Source: Neobacillus muris
Lineage (GTDB): Bacteria > Bacillota > Bacilli > Bacillales > Cytobacillaceae
Assembly: GCF_943193175.1 (NCBI RefSeq)
Contig: NZ_CALPDF010000011.1
Location: 48,235-112,234, forward strand
Length of the DNA stretch: 64,000 nucleotides
Reading direction: 5' to 3'
Within the stretch, counting starts at the first letter, position 1; each line of letters begins with the position of its first letter. Below are positions 17,749 through 26,558 of this stretch, in pieces. The notes below the pieces were generated by a model. The model saw only the letters and a list, made by a program, of their open reading frames with translations, did no database searches and was not told the origin of the DNA. The position numbers and the translations under genes were made by a program.

Positions 17749-18531
17749 TTAGCTCATGAAACCTAGTAAATAGTTATGGCTTTCCACCATCTCGCTCGCA
17801 TCGGTTCTGTCCTTCAAGACAATCTCATATATATACGGCCGGGTTAACAGATAGGGAATAATCGGTTTCCAATCAATGCTTCCCTCCCCTAAGGGCAGAC
17901 CATCATGCCTTTTTCCCTCACTGTCAACCACATGAAAATATTGTATATGGGAATCTAATTGTATAATCTGTTTTATCAAAAGGTCATTATCCCCTTTAAA
18001 CGAGATAAACGCATGGCTGATGTCATAGGCCAAAGGCAAATTTAGCGGTTTAACTACATCATCATACCAGTTTGGATTTTGAGCAGTAAACACACCATTG
18101 ATGGAGTTTTCCCATAAGAAAACATCTCCAGTGTAAGAAATGATCTTTTGAATCTCTTTAACAATCTTATCTGTATTTTCTTTATTGACCGCACTGGCAT
18201 CCGTTACTATGTAATGAGGATGAATCACGCATTTGATGGAATAGGTTAAGCAAATCTCTGCAAGTATTCTCGATGTTAAATGATAGAAAAGATAATCCTC
18301 TTCCCGCTCATGGTTGATATTCAAATAGCTTCCATGGTATTTTGTGGGATGATGCAAAAAAACTTGGATCCCCTTTTTTGTCAGCATCGAGATGGTATTT
18401 TCAAGCTGCTGCCGTTTAGCGCCAAACAAATCATCCTCATACAAATGCAGTTCGACTATATCCGGACTATATTTTAATCGATCATTAAGCTGCTCCGGCT
18501 GGCAAGAACACTTCAGGCCTAATTTCAACAA
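17749..18531 (-). CDS. Sugar-phosphate isomerase/epimerase-like TIM-barrel protein
   Basis: 260 residues of the xylose isomerase / AP endonuclease 2 superfamily. Likely metal ligands sit in VFLWENSING (Glu), LAYDISHAF (Asp and His), YFHVVDSEG (His and Asp) and YEIVLKDR (Glu). Start is TTG 18531 behind GGTGA. Members isomerise sugars or inositols or cut DNA; the substrate is not known. Stands alone. Confidence 0.75.
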   Translation of the reverse strand: MLKLGLKCSCQPEQLNDRLKYSPDIVELHLYEDDLFGAKRQQLENTISMLTKKGIQVFLHHPTKYHGSYLNINHEREEDYLFYHLTSRILAEICLTYSIKCVIHPHYIVTDASAVNKENTDKIVKEIQKIISYTGDVFLWENSINGVFTAQNPNWYDDVVKPLNLPLAYDISHAFISFKGDNDLLIKQIIQLDSHIQYFHVVDSEGKRHDGLPLGEGSIDWKPIIPYLLTRPYIYEIVLKDRTDASEMVESHNYLLGFMS

Positions 18532-18617
18532 AGAATATCACCTCTTTCCATAACATCTTATGAACCTACCAATAAATGGATTAGTCATTACGCCTTTCAT
18601 TATATACCAAAAATCCG

Positions 18618-18666
18618 ATGGGGGTCAGTCCCCCGGTGCTTTAAAGCACTGGGGGACTGACCCCAT
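18618..18666. repeat. REP-like palindrome (GGGGTCAGTCCCCC)
   Basis: An almost perfect 49-base snap-back structure. GGGGTCAGTCCCCC and its inverse flank a central GTGCTTTAAAGCAC, with one bulge and one mismatch. It is related to the element at 19407-19459 and lies in a non-coding stretch between two genes. Confidence 0.75.
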
Positions 18667-18722
18667 TACTGTTAAAATAGGGATATATCGCAGATTTATA
18701 TTGAAAGGAGGCTTGGGTAGTT

Positions 18723-18887
18723 TTGCTGCTAAAAGACAAGGTCAAGCACCTTCCTTCTACCCCTGGCGTTTACCTTATGAAGGATTCAAGCGGAGGCGTT
18801 ATCTATGTGGGAAAAGCAAAAAACCTTAAACGGCGCGTTCAGTCTTATTTTCAAAATTCGAGCTCCCATTACCGCCTCTTCATGTAA
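18723..18887 (+). pseudogene. Truncated GIY-YIG nuclease gene (N-terminal fragment)
   Basis: From a TTG behind AAAGGAGG the frame reads [13 protein letters not shown] then [20 protein letters not shown], the start of the GIY-YIG domain as in UvrC, and stops after 54 codons at 18887. The catalytic Glu and the rest of the domain are missing. Homology ends near 18865, where the frame runs into the tail of the convergent CoxG-like gene, so a deletion junction is likely. It overlaps that gene by 19 bases. Confidence 0.65.
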
Positions 18888-19330
18888 TAAAGGCTTTTTT
18901 TGATTTCTTTTTCAACGGCTTGAAAGAAGGTTTCCAGGCTTTTGTTAGAGATTCCTCGTGTGAGATGATGCTCTGCGAGAGAAAGAGCGCCGCTCAGCTG
19001 CCCTTCGATCTTGCAGTTTAGGCTAGTTCCCTGCTGTGCTTCCTTTAGCAGTATGTTGGCATGGGCATTTACTTCTCCAAGGCTCCCTTTTCCTTTTACA
19101 AACAGCCGGTACAAGGATGGTGATTTCTCCACTTGGCGTTTAATGGAAATATCAAACTGGTCTTGGATTGGCCCCAGCTTAATGTCAATCCTTCCATGAT
19201 ACAAACCTTTTGATGTTTCAACAAATGACCTGCAATTGGGAATCGATTTTTTTAGGATCCCTTCATCCTTTAAATACTTCCACACAATTTTCCGGGGCAA
19301 TCCAAACGTATAATCATATTCAAACTTCAA
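18869..19330 (-). CDS. CoxG/SRPBCC family protein
   Basis: 153 residues. The beta-rich START/SRPBCC fold is indicated by the pattern [22 protein letters not shown] at the N-terminus, a central [11 protein letters not shown] strand and the C-terminal helix [14 protein letters not shown], as in the CO dehydrogenase subunit G (CoxG) family. No CO dehydrogenase genes are near, so a general ligand-binding role is more likely. Start TTG 19330 behind GGAGGGG. Confidence 0.75.
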   Translation of the reverse strand: MKFEYDYTFGLPRKIVWKYLKDEGILKKSIPNCRSFVETSKGLYHGRIDIKLGPIQDQFDISIKRQVEKSPSLYRLFVKGKGSLGEVNAHANILLKEAQQGTSLNCKIEGQLSGALSLAEHHLTRGISNKSLETFFQAVEKEIKKSLYYMKRR

Positions 19331-19406
19331 AGCTTCCCCTCCACTGACACGACTTAGGAATCAACAAAAATCCCCTCATTAATTCATATTCAAAAACAGG
19401 GTGATT

Positions 19407-19459
19407 GGGGACTGTCCCCCATCAGAGTAACGCATTAATGAGGTGGGGGACTGTCCCCC
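19407..19459. repeat. REP-like palindrome (GGGGACTGTCCCC pair)
   Basis: Two copies of GGGGACTGTCCCC, each itself near-palindromic, flank about 25 bases and can pair with each other. Same family as 18618-18666; a decayed relative may form the stem at 20027-20054. Confidence 0.75.
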
Positions 19460-19542
19460 GGCGAGGTAAAGTGGTGAAGAGTTTGGTATAATATGGTTGT
19501 ATTATTTGGAAGTTATTTTTTGTTTTGGGGGAGGTTTTTTTG

Positions 19543-20019
19543 ATGACGAGGGTTTATGATTTCACGGTTAGGCTGCCTGATGGGTCTGAGAGGTCTTTAA
19601 GTGATTATGAGGGCAAGCCTTTGTTGATTGTGAATACGGCGAGCAAATGTGGTTTTACGCCACAATTTAAAGGTTTGCAGAAGTTGTATGAGAAGTATCA
19701 TGAGCAAGGCTTAGAGGTACTTGGTTTTCCTTGCAGCCAATTTAATAACCAAGAATTCGAGAACATTGAGGAAACTACTGAGTTTTGCCAATTGAATTAC
19801 GGAGTCACGTTCCCGATGTTTGCCAAAATTGATGTCAATGGCGACAACGCCGATCCGCTCTTCAAATTTTTAAAAGAAGAGAAAAAAGGGGTTCTATCGA
19901 AAAATATCAAATGGAACTTCACCAAATTCCTAGTCGACCGGAACGGCAATGTGACAGGAAGATTTGCCCCGACAACTGAGCCCGAAAAGCTTGTACCTGA
20001 AATCGAAAAGGTCCTATAA
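19543..20019 (+). CDS. Glutathione peroxidase-like thiol peroxidase
   Basis: 158 residues from ATG 19543 (GGGGGAGG upstream). Peroxidatic Cys36 in NTASKCGFT, Gln70 in FNNQE and Trp123-Asn124 in KWNFTKF form the catalytic tetrad. Cys64 (FPCSQF) and Cys81 are further cysteines; Cys81 is the probable resolving residue, as in thioredoxin-dependent enzymes. In Bacillaceae, which lack glutathione, it likely reduces peroxides with thioredoxin. Homologous to Bacillus BsaA. Confidence 0.92.
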   Translation: MTRVYDFTVRLPDGSERSLSDYEGKPLLIVNTASKCGFTPQFKGLQKLYEKYHEQGLEVLGFPCSQFNNQEFENIEETTEFCQLNYGVTFPMFAKIDVNGDNADPLFKFLKEEKKGVLSKNIKWNFTKFLVDRNGNVTGRFAPTTEPEKLVPEIEKVL

Positions 20020-20026
20020 AGAAAAC

Positions 20027-20054
20027 AGGGGACTCCCTTTCAGGATCGTCCCCT
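20027..20054. terminator. Bidirectional terminator between gpx and the PL9 lyase gene
   Basis: AGGGGAC / GTCCCCT stem of 7 bp with a 14-base loop between two convergent genes; T-rich bases follow on the plus strand. It may be a reused REP-like element. Confidence 0.55.
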
Positions 20055-20074
20055 ATTTATAAATCAGTTCTAGT

Positions 20075-22279
20075 CTAATATCTCATTCTACGAGCCAAAA
20101 AATCACCCAGAAGGAGGTTCCCCATGTCATCGCGGTTAAACTTCTCAGGCCAATCCATGCTGAGAAACTCCTGTAAATTTATCGTTTCTCCCAAACTATT
20201 AACCGTCTTTTGTCCATCCCAAAAATAATTGGTTTCATCTGCGTTTCCAGTAACATAATCCTCCAGATCACCCGCTTCAGTTCGGACCGACAGATTATTT
20301 TTAAACACTGACTGCTCCTCCGGTTTAAAATAAGGACTCTTTCTAAAAATAAAATTACATCTTTTATTATTCAAAGCAATATTATCCTCCAGCAGGAGTT
20401 TACCCGGATTAAAGTTGTCGGTAAAACCATCCAAGTTATTATCGAAGGCAATATTACCTCGGACAACATGGTCAACGGGCAGACCTTCTCCGCCAAGCTT
20501 AAAGCCGCTGCCGGAGTTCCCATCCTTTCGATAACCATCACTGAGTTTCCCATTCGAATAAGAAATATTGCCTTCTAATGTAATCGGCCAATTTGGACCT
20601 TCATTGGCCCTGTTAAATAAATCCCAGCCATCATCAATATTATGATGCGAAATATTCCCTCTAAAGATATTGCCCGCTCCGACACCGAGTTTAGCCGCAA
20701 AACCATCTGCATTATCATCGGTGGCATCACGATTATCATGAGATTCACAGTTCAGGATTAAATTATATTCCGGCCAACATTCAGGAGCCGTGCCGGCACC
20801 GCTAAGGATGAATCCAGTATCGCCGTTATAGCTGAATACCATTTGCTCCACAATATTGTGATGGCCGCTCATTCTCATCCCGCTTCTGGCTGCCCTCGTG
20901 AGTTCGATACCTTTTATCCTCCAATAGTCGCCATTCAATTGCAGCACATTAGCCAGACTTTCCTGCCCATCAATGATCACTTTACCGTTTTCATAGGCCA
21001 GCAATGTTTTCATATGCTCCGCTGTCCCGCTATATTCCTTCCTAATATTAATCATCTGAGGAGGCAAATAGGTCCCTGGAAGCAGATTAATGATACCGCC
21101 AGGAAGAACATATTGCACCGCCGTCTCTATATCAAGCGGATCGTCCATAGTCCCTTGACCTGAGCTGGTCCCTTTAGGTGAAACAAACAAGCTTTCCCGA
21201 TTCAGAAAGATCCTCTTTTTGACCGCAATCTGTTGCACAATAGGCTCTGCCGCTGAATGATTTTCTGGAGTGCAGCTAATTTTAAAATCAGTGATTTCCC
21301 TCTCCAATAAAGTACTGCATATAAAAACCGCATTCTTTTGAATGGCAGCCCCGCTCAGCACCTCCATACCGTCTTTGAGCAGATGGACGGTACCGTCAAA
21401 ATTCGCCAGTACTTTAATATCATAATTCTCCGAACCCGACGCTGGAGCCGAAACAATCGTAAATCTCGGGGCTGCTGCTGCAGGTTCTGCAGGGGGAGAA
21501 GGAACCGTATCAGCTTTACTTATCGTTAATTGAGCATTCTCCACCGTCATTTTGGCATTCCTTGCAGCATAAAAACCGACATACATATTGTCCGGGTCCA
21601 AGACTTGGACACTGTCCGCTCCTCTAACTCGATGCTCGAAGGTTTTTTCCTCCCGCAAATGTGTAAACCTGACCGACATAATAAATTCGGTATCGGTTCT
21701 CTCTAACCTTGCCTTGAAAGGAACCCCGCAAGGAACATGATATTCGGGAGCATCTGTGAACGGTGCATCGATTAACACGCTGCCGACGTTTCCCCAAGGA
21801 TGAACGACTCCTGTCCGGTACAAGGGGCAAACCCCATGCCGCATCATCCCTGCAGCAAACATGTTGGAAGCAGCCGGGACTTCCTCATAGCCTAAGATCA
21901 TCGGGTCCTGGCGCGGAGCTCCAATAGTATCTCTTACCATAATTCCCGCACTTTCCTGCCGGTTCGGTCCGGCTCCATTTTCTGGGCCAAATTGTTCAAT
22001 CGTTAAATCGGCTTCTAACACAAAATTATGAAGTCCAGGGTTTAACCTTGTATAATAAAAGGTCAATCCATCATGACCAGGAGCCAGCTTTCCGCCCCTG
22101 CTTTCCAAAGTAATTTTTCCATCAATCGTGCCGGGGTACTCTGGTGACGCATAGTTGATCCCTACTTTTTCAGGCACAATCTTGGCTGCATAATTTAAAT
22201 CGGTTGATTGTCCAAAGGTGATACTTTGCCAAACAAAATCAGCTTCGTAAGTTTCGGTTCTGCTCTCCTGATCAGACAT
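20075..22279 (-). CDS. Intracellular PL9-type pectate / exopolygalacturonate lyase
   Basis: 734 residues from ATG 22279, chosen for GAGAGG nine bases upstream. No signal peptide. Residues ~15-255 are a beta-sandwich of the type found in front of PelX-like exopolygalacturonate lyases. About 270-355 is a linker and small domain. About 365-730 is a right-handed beta-helix with many NxxxxN-type coils. DDNADGFAAK (521-530) and DDGWDLF (549-555) mark the PL9 calcium site. Which residue is the catalytic base is uncertain (Lys530 is a candidate). It should cleave imported oligogalacturonates by beta-elimination to unsaturated products. Last gene of the module A operon. Confidence 0.87.
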   Translation of the reverse strand: MSDQESRTETYEADFVWQSITFGQSTDLNYAAKIVPEKVGINYASPEYPGTIDGKITLESRGGKLAPGHDGLTFYYTRLNPGLHNFVLEADLTIEQFGPENGAGPNRQESAGIMVRDTIGAPRQDPMILGYEEVPAASNMFAAGMMRHGVCPLYRTGVVHPWGNVGSVLIDAPFTDAPEYHVPCGVPFKARLERTDTEFIMSVRFTHLREEKTFEHRVRGADSVQVLDPDNMYVGFYAARNAKMTVENAQLTISKADTVPSPPAEPAAAAPRFTIVSAPASGSENYDIKVLANFDGTVHLLKDGMEVLSGAAIQKNAVFICSTLLEREITDFKISCTPENHSAAEPIVQQIAVKKRIFLNRESLFVSPKGTSSGQGTMDDPLDIETAVQYVLPGGIINLLPGTYLPPQMINIRKEYSGTAEHMKTLLAYENGKVIIDGQESLANVLQLNGDYWRIKGIELTRAARSGMRMSGHHNIVEQMVFSYNGDTGFILSGAGTAPECWPEYNLILNCESHDNRDATDDNADGFAAKLGVGAGNIFRGNISHHNIDDGWDLFNRANEGPNWPITLEGNISYSNGKLSDGYRKDGNSGSGFKLGGEGLPVDHVVRGNIAFDNNLDGFTDNFNPGKLLLEDNIALNNKRCNFIFRKSPYFKPEEQSVFKNNLSVRTEAGDLEDYVTGNADETNYFWDGQKTVNSLGETINLQEFLSMDWPEKFNRDDMGNLLLGDFLARRMRY

Positions 22280-22360
22280 GGGGTATATCCTCTCATTTCT
22301 ATATGATTTAGTCATAGAAAAATCAGCGGGGAATCTTGTTCCCCACTGAATGCTGACATA

Positions 22361-24022
22361 TTAAAATTTCTTTTCGATTAAATAATCACTTATCGGCAGG
22401 CCAAGCTCCTTAATCCCCTCAATGACTAGTTCAGCAATCTTGGTAGCCCCGTAAGCACTAAAATGTGTATCATCCACTTTCGGGCCGCGTGTTTCAGGCA
22501 CTTCTTCATACCAGGCGAAAAACTTCTTCGCTTCCTCTCTGCCAACCTGTTCATAAAGGGCTTTTGACTTTTCAAATAGATCAATCAAGGGAACTTCCAG
22601 TGCGGCTGCCAGCTGGCGTACTGCCTCTGGATAATCTCCCAGGGAATTGATCAATTTCCCGTCATCAGCAAATGTCCGGCGATTCACCGATGTAATAAGA
22701 ATCGGGACCGCCCCTTTCGTCCGCGCCCCTTCAATATATTGGGTCAAATATTCTTGGAATGTCGTGTAAGGGTCAGTACCTCGGGATTCATCCTCTATTT
22801 TTTGATCGTTGTGGCCGAATTGGATAAACAGAAATTCGCCCGCCTTGATTTCATCCAGAATCTCTGCCAGCCGTCCTTCATCAATGAAGCTTTTAGTGCT
22901 GCGTCCACCTGCAGCATTATTTATAATTTGGACGTCATCGGTAAAAAATGGCGGGATGTGCTGTCCCCAGCCTTTTTTCATCCCCTGCTCAGGTTTTACA
23001 TCTTCCACCGTGGAATCACCGGCTAAAAAGACCCTTAGCGGCTTTGTTTCACTGCCGCCCAATGTCGGCCAGCCCTTAAGCGAGCCAAAGATATTTTCAA
23101 GTGTGTACCCGGCTACTTGTTCCTCTGTTAAGACCTTTGCCCAGGGAACACGTCTGCCCAAACGCCCCCCAGGCCCCCTGCTGTTGTATTCTGCATAAAA
23201 GAGCGTTTGTTCCGCATGCGGCTTATCCCAATTATGCCAGCCCTCTTCTTTGATATGCCCGCCCATCCAGCAATCGATAAACACCGTTTTCGCGTAATCC
23301 CGCCATGGCCTGCCCAAATACACAGTTTGTGCAGCAGCCCTGCTGGATAATGTACAATTGAAAAAGACATAGCCATACTCTTGCCCAAGCGGTGTAGAAG
23401 CCGCTGTAATATAGCCGTTGACATCCTGATTCAAATCCAAGCTATGAATCTCACAATTATCAAAAACTGTTGTGGCGGATCCAAAAATAAAATCAACATC
23501 GCCTTCCAGGTAGCAGTTTTTAAAATAACTTCGGCATGACCGCTTTTCAAGCCCTTCGCGCGGTCCGCCAAACTTGTCACCTTCAATTGGCTTTGGCGGC
23601 AGCGGTGCCGTAAACAATGTATCCTGGCTGGCCAAGAAGGAACAATCGTGAAACTCAGCTTGATCGGCATCCACATACATGGCAACTGCCTGCCCGACGA
23701 CACTGCCTTTTCCGGCACTATTTTCAAATGTGATATTTTTTGCAAAAAATGCATCGCCTGTCACAATGCAGGAGTAAGAACCAAATGTCCCCATTTTTTC
23801 TCCATTGTCCAGCCGTTTTTTGGCATAATCATCAAAGGTTAGTTTCACTTGATCCCGATGTGTGCCAATCAGAGAAACAAATGGTTTATTGATGTCCAAT
23901 TTCTCTTTGTACACACCACCCTTAATATAAATGGCCACTCGGCTGGTGTTATCCTTTGAAATGCTGTCAATCGCTTCTTGAATAGTTGTAAATTGACCTG
24001 TTCCATCTTGCGCAACAATCAT
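22361..24022 (-). CDS. CE8 pectin methylesterase fused to a CE12-type acetylesterase
   Basis: 553 residues from ATG 24022 (AGGGTGA upstream; a GTG lies three codons earlier). Residues ~2-310 are a CE8 beta-helix pectinesterase with Gln111, Asp134 (SQDTLF), nucleophile Asp177 (VDFIFG) and Arg238/Trp240 (LGRPW). Residues ~328-550 are an SGNH/GDSL esterase of the rhamnogalacturonan acetylesterase family: GDST at 335, GHND at 403-406 and Asp517-x-x-His520. No signal peptide. It would strip methyl and acetyl groups from imported pectin oligomers. Only ten bases separate it from the upstream gene. Confidence 0.9.
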   Translation of the reverse strand: MIVAQDGTGQFTTIQEAIDSISKDNTSRVAIYIKGGVYKEKLDINKPFVSLIGTHRDQVKLTFDDYAKKRLDNGEKMGTFGSYSCIVTGDAFFAKNITFENSAGKGSVVGQAVAMYVDADQAEFHDCSFLASQDTLFTAPLPPKPIEGDKFGGPREGLEKRSCRSYFKNCYLEGDVDFIFGSATTVFDNCEIHSLDLNQDVNGYITAASTPLGQEYGYVFFNCTLSSRAAAQTVYLGRPWRDYAKTVFIDCWMGGHIKEEGWHNWDKPHAEQTLFYAEYNSRGPGGRLGRRVPWAKVLTEEQVAGYTLENIFGSLKGWPTLGGSETKPLRVFLAGDSTVEDVKPEQGMKKGWGQHIPPFFTDDVQIINNAAGGRSTKSFIDEGRLAEILDEIKAGEFLFIQFGHNDQKIEDESRGTDPYTTFQEYLTQYIEGARTKGAVPILITSVNRRTFADDGKLINSLGDYPEAVRQLAAALEVPLIDLFEKSKALYEQVGREEAKKFFAWYEEVPETRGPKVDDTHFSAYGATKIAELVIEGIKELGLPISDYLIEKKF

Positions 24023-24032
24023 GTCTATCACC

Positions 24033-24941
24033 CTATAAATTTTTTTGAAGAAACTGGCAAACCTTGGCCCTCATCCCGGAAGTTTCTATATGCCCGCAGT
24101 TATAGCGGACCAACTTCCAGCGTTCTGGAAACCCAGCTTGTGCATAAGCGGTACTCAATTCCTCATCAATAATTTCCAGACCGGCGGAAGGCGTGAGCCG
24201 GTCATGGTTTCCTGCCGCACTTAAATGATGGCGGGGTACTATAAGACTCTGAATCTCAGAGGTGCGAAAATATTTTAATAGTCCTGGGACATAGGAATAA
24301 AAGCCATGGTGGTCCAAGCCGCGATTGGCCACCAATGTTTCCGCATCCACTTGGGCCGCAATGTCAATGCAAACCTTCACACGTTCATCAAGAGCGGCAA
24401 GCCACCATGCCATCAGCCCGCCCATCGACATGCCCAGTGTGGCAATTCTCGATGTATCGACGTCTTCCCTTGTTTCTAAATAATCGAGAGAACGGATGTT
24501 ATCAAAAATCATCCTGCCCCACATGACCTGCCCTTTCCAAAGCAGTTCTTTAAAAATTTCACTTTCTGCTTTGCCGCGTCTTTCACCAAAACCCAGCATA
24601 TCAATACATAAAACCCCATACCCCATAGAAGTCAGCTGCTCAGCATAGGAAATTGGCTGGAGATAGGCACTGCTTTGAATCAGTTCTGTTTTGCCTACAT
24701 GATACTGCCCCCCGTGTGAATGGTTGAATAATACAACCGGCAGCTTGCCGTTCATGATCTTCGGACGGGCAAAATATGCCGGGATCCGTTCATTCTCGTA
24801 TGGTTCCATTTCAAAGACTTCCAGTATATACGGTCCTTTATCTATTTCATCAATTGTTGTCGTCGCTATAAGGCTACCATCACTAGGCAAATCCCCCAGC
24901 AATGAAAATAGTTTCTGGCGATTCGTTTTTTGGGATTCCAT
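24033..24941 (-). CDS. Alpha/beta-hydrolase, probable esterase (YtaP-like)
   Basis: 302 residues, cytoplasmic. Nucleophile Ser172 in GMSMGG, an Asp in GNHDRLTP (~250) and His284 in NCGHIET complete the triad; FNHSHGGQY (72-80) is the oxyanion region. The N-terminal LFSLLGDLPSDG resembles Bacillus YtaP. In this operon it probably removes an acyl group from pectin fragments, but the ester bond is unknown. Confidence 0.78.
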   Translation of the reverse strand: MESQKTNRQKLFSLLGDLPSDGSLIATTTIDEIDKGPYILEVFEMEPYENERIPAYFARPKIMNGKLPVVLFNHSHGGQYHVGKTELIQSSAYLQPISYAEQLTSMGYGVLCIDMLGFGERRGKAESEIFKELLWKGQVMWGRMIFDNIRSLDYLETREDVDTSRIATLGMSMGGLMAWWLAALDERVKVCIDIAAQVDAETLVANRGLDHHGFYSYVPGLLKYFRTSEIQSLIVPRHHLSAAGNHDRLTPSAGLEIIDEELSTAYAQAGFPERWKLVRYNCGHIETSGMRAKVCQFLQKNL

Positions 24942-24964
24942 TGTTTTTTCTCCTCTAACACCTA

Positions 24965-26323
24965 TTACTGTGAAACGGTGGCATTTTTTAACACAACCAT
25001 TGGATCATTTGTACGCGGATGTTTCGTACGGCAGCCCGTCACTTCGATATCCTCTCCATTTTCCACATAGAAGGCTGGGCCTTCATGATTAGATACCGTT
25101 ACCTGATTAAACCGGATATCCCTGACATTGGAGCAGAAGAACCCTCGCTGCTTCATTGGTTCAAGCTCTGCCATCATGGCCGGCATGCCGGGTTCGGCAT
25201 CCTCTGCCATTGCAACCGAGACTTGATCAAACGTAATGTCCTCGACATACATTTCAGCCAAACCATATAAGAATCCGGCAGCCGCACTTACTTCACGGGC
25301 GGTAATATTGGAAAAATGAATCCGTCTAAACGCAGGGGTTTCTTCTGTGATTGGATATGGATTCTTATCCCATACATATTTATCATTCCCCCGCGGTCCG
25401 CAGAAATAGTAAAGGTTGGCGATAAATGGACAGATAACGCCTTTCATCACAATATTGTTCACCCGAACATCCTCTACCACGCCGCCGCGGCCGCGTCTGG
25501 ATTTTAAACGGATGCCCCGGTCGGTTCCCTCAAATACGCAATTGCTTACTGTGACATTGCGTATATCTCCGCTCATTTCACTGCCGAGAACTACACCGCC
25601 ATGGCCGTGAATCATCGTACAATTGGCAATCGTGATATTTTCACATGGAACCCGTTCTGCCGTATCCTCCGTGCCAGCTTTAATGGCAATGCAATCGTCC
25701 CCTACATCAATATGACAATCGGAAATACGGACATTCCGGCATGATTCAGGGTCAATTCCATCCGTATTTGGCGAATTAGCTGGGTTTACGATGCTAATAT
25801 TATGAACCGTGACATCTTCACAGCAAATGGGATTAACAGTCCAGCTTGGCGAATGAATCATCTTAACCCCAGAAATCAGCACATGGCTGCAGTGGTCGAA
25901 GCTGACCAGCTTTGGTCTTGGATATTCATTTTCCTTTCTTCGGAAAAGTTCCCACCAAAACTTTCCATTTCCATCCAAAGTGCCGCGGCCGGTTACGGAG
26001 ATATTTTCTGCATTTTCTGCATAAATGCAGGAGGCATACACTTGTCTTTTTACACCCTCCCAGCGGGAATCAACGACAGGATATTCGTTCACATCGTTAC
26101 TAAACAGCAGGGTGGCACCTGCTTCCACATACAAATTGACATTGCTTTTTAAAATGACTGCCCCGGTCAAGAAGACGCCTGCCGGGACATAAACGGTTCC
26201 CCCGCCGGCTCCCGAACAGGCTTCAACCGCTTTCAAAATTGCCTTTGTATTCAAAGTGGTTCCGTCCCCTGCTCCTCCAAAATCACGAATATCGTAGATA
26301 CTAGATGCCGCGGTTACTTCCAT
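24965..26323 (-). CDS. GH28 polygalacturonase / exo-galacturonosidase, intracellular
   Basis: 452 residues, a right-handed beta-helix. The four GH28 blocks are intact: NTD (186-188), GDD (208-210), GHG (240-242, His241) and RLK (272-274). The N-terminus DIRDFGGAGDGTTLNTKAI fits bacterial exo-enzymes. No signal peptide, so it hydrolyses oligogalacturonate inside the cell and yields saturated galacturonate for the uxa genes. Some relatives act on rhamnogalacturonan, so the exact bond is not certain. A cre box lies 34 bases upstream. Confidence 0.9.
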   Translation of the reverse strand: MEVTAASSIYDIRDFGGAGDGTTLNTKAILKAVEACSGAGGGTVYVPAGVFLTGAVILKSNVNLYVEAGATLLFSNDVNEYPVVDSRWEGVKRQVYASCIYAENAENISVTGRGTLDGNGKFWWELFRRKENEYPRPKLVSFDHCSHVLISGVKMIHSPSWTVNPICCEDVTVHNISIVNPANSPNTDGIDPESCRNVRISDCHIDVGDDCIAIKAGTEDTAERVPCENITIANCTMIHGHGGVVLGSEMSGDIRNVTVSNCVFEGTDRGIRLKSRRGRGGVVEDVRVNNIVMKGVICPFIANLYYFCGPRGNDKYVWDKNPYPITEETPAFRRIHFSNITAREVSAAAGFLYGLAEMYVEDITFDQVSVAMAEDAEPGMPAMMAELEPMKQRGFFCSNVRDIRFNQVTVSNHEGPAFYVENGEDIEVTGCRTKHPRTNDPMVVLKNATVSQ

Positions 26324-26356
26324 TTCTATTCCTCCCTGTTGTTTCTATAATTTAAT

Positions 26357-26370
26357 AGTAAACGATTTCA
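26357..26370 (-). promoter_or_regulatory. cre box before the GH28 gene
   Basis: TGAAATCGTTTACT on the minus strand matches the CcpA consensus with one mismatch, 34 bases before the GH28 start. Confidence 0.6.
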
Positions 26371-26558
26371 TCGCTTTTTACCCTATTTCATCCTGCAATA
26401 GATAAAAATAAACATAATGACCCAATCCTTTGGCAAATATGGTTTTAAAAGAATCAGCATGTTCATTGTTATCTTTTTTCAGTAGAAATGAATAGTCCTT
26501 CCTTCTCAATCTTAAGTTTAAGAGTACAAAAAGAAAGGACCATCCATTAACCTAGAAA

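Noticed and set aside
18560..18829. 89-codon plus-strand frame covering the palindrome and the GIY-YIG region
   Set aside because: The correct reading is the shorter frame from TTG 18723, which matches GIY-YIG motifs; the longer one runs through a palindrome in the wrong frame.
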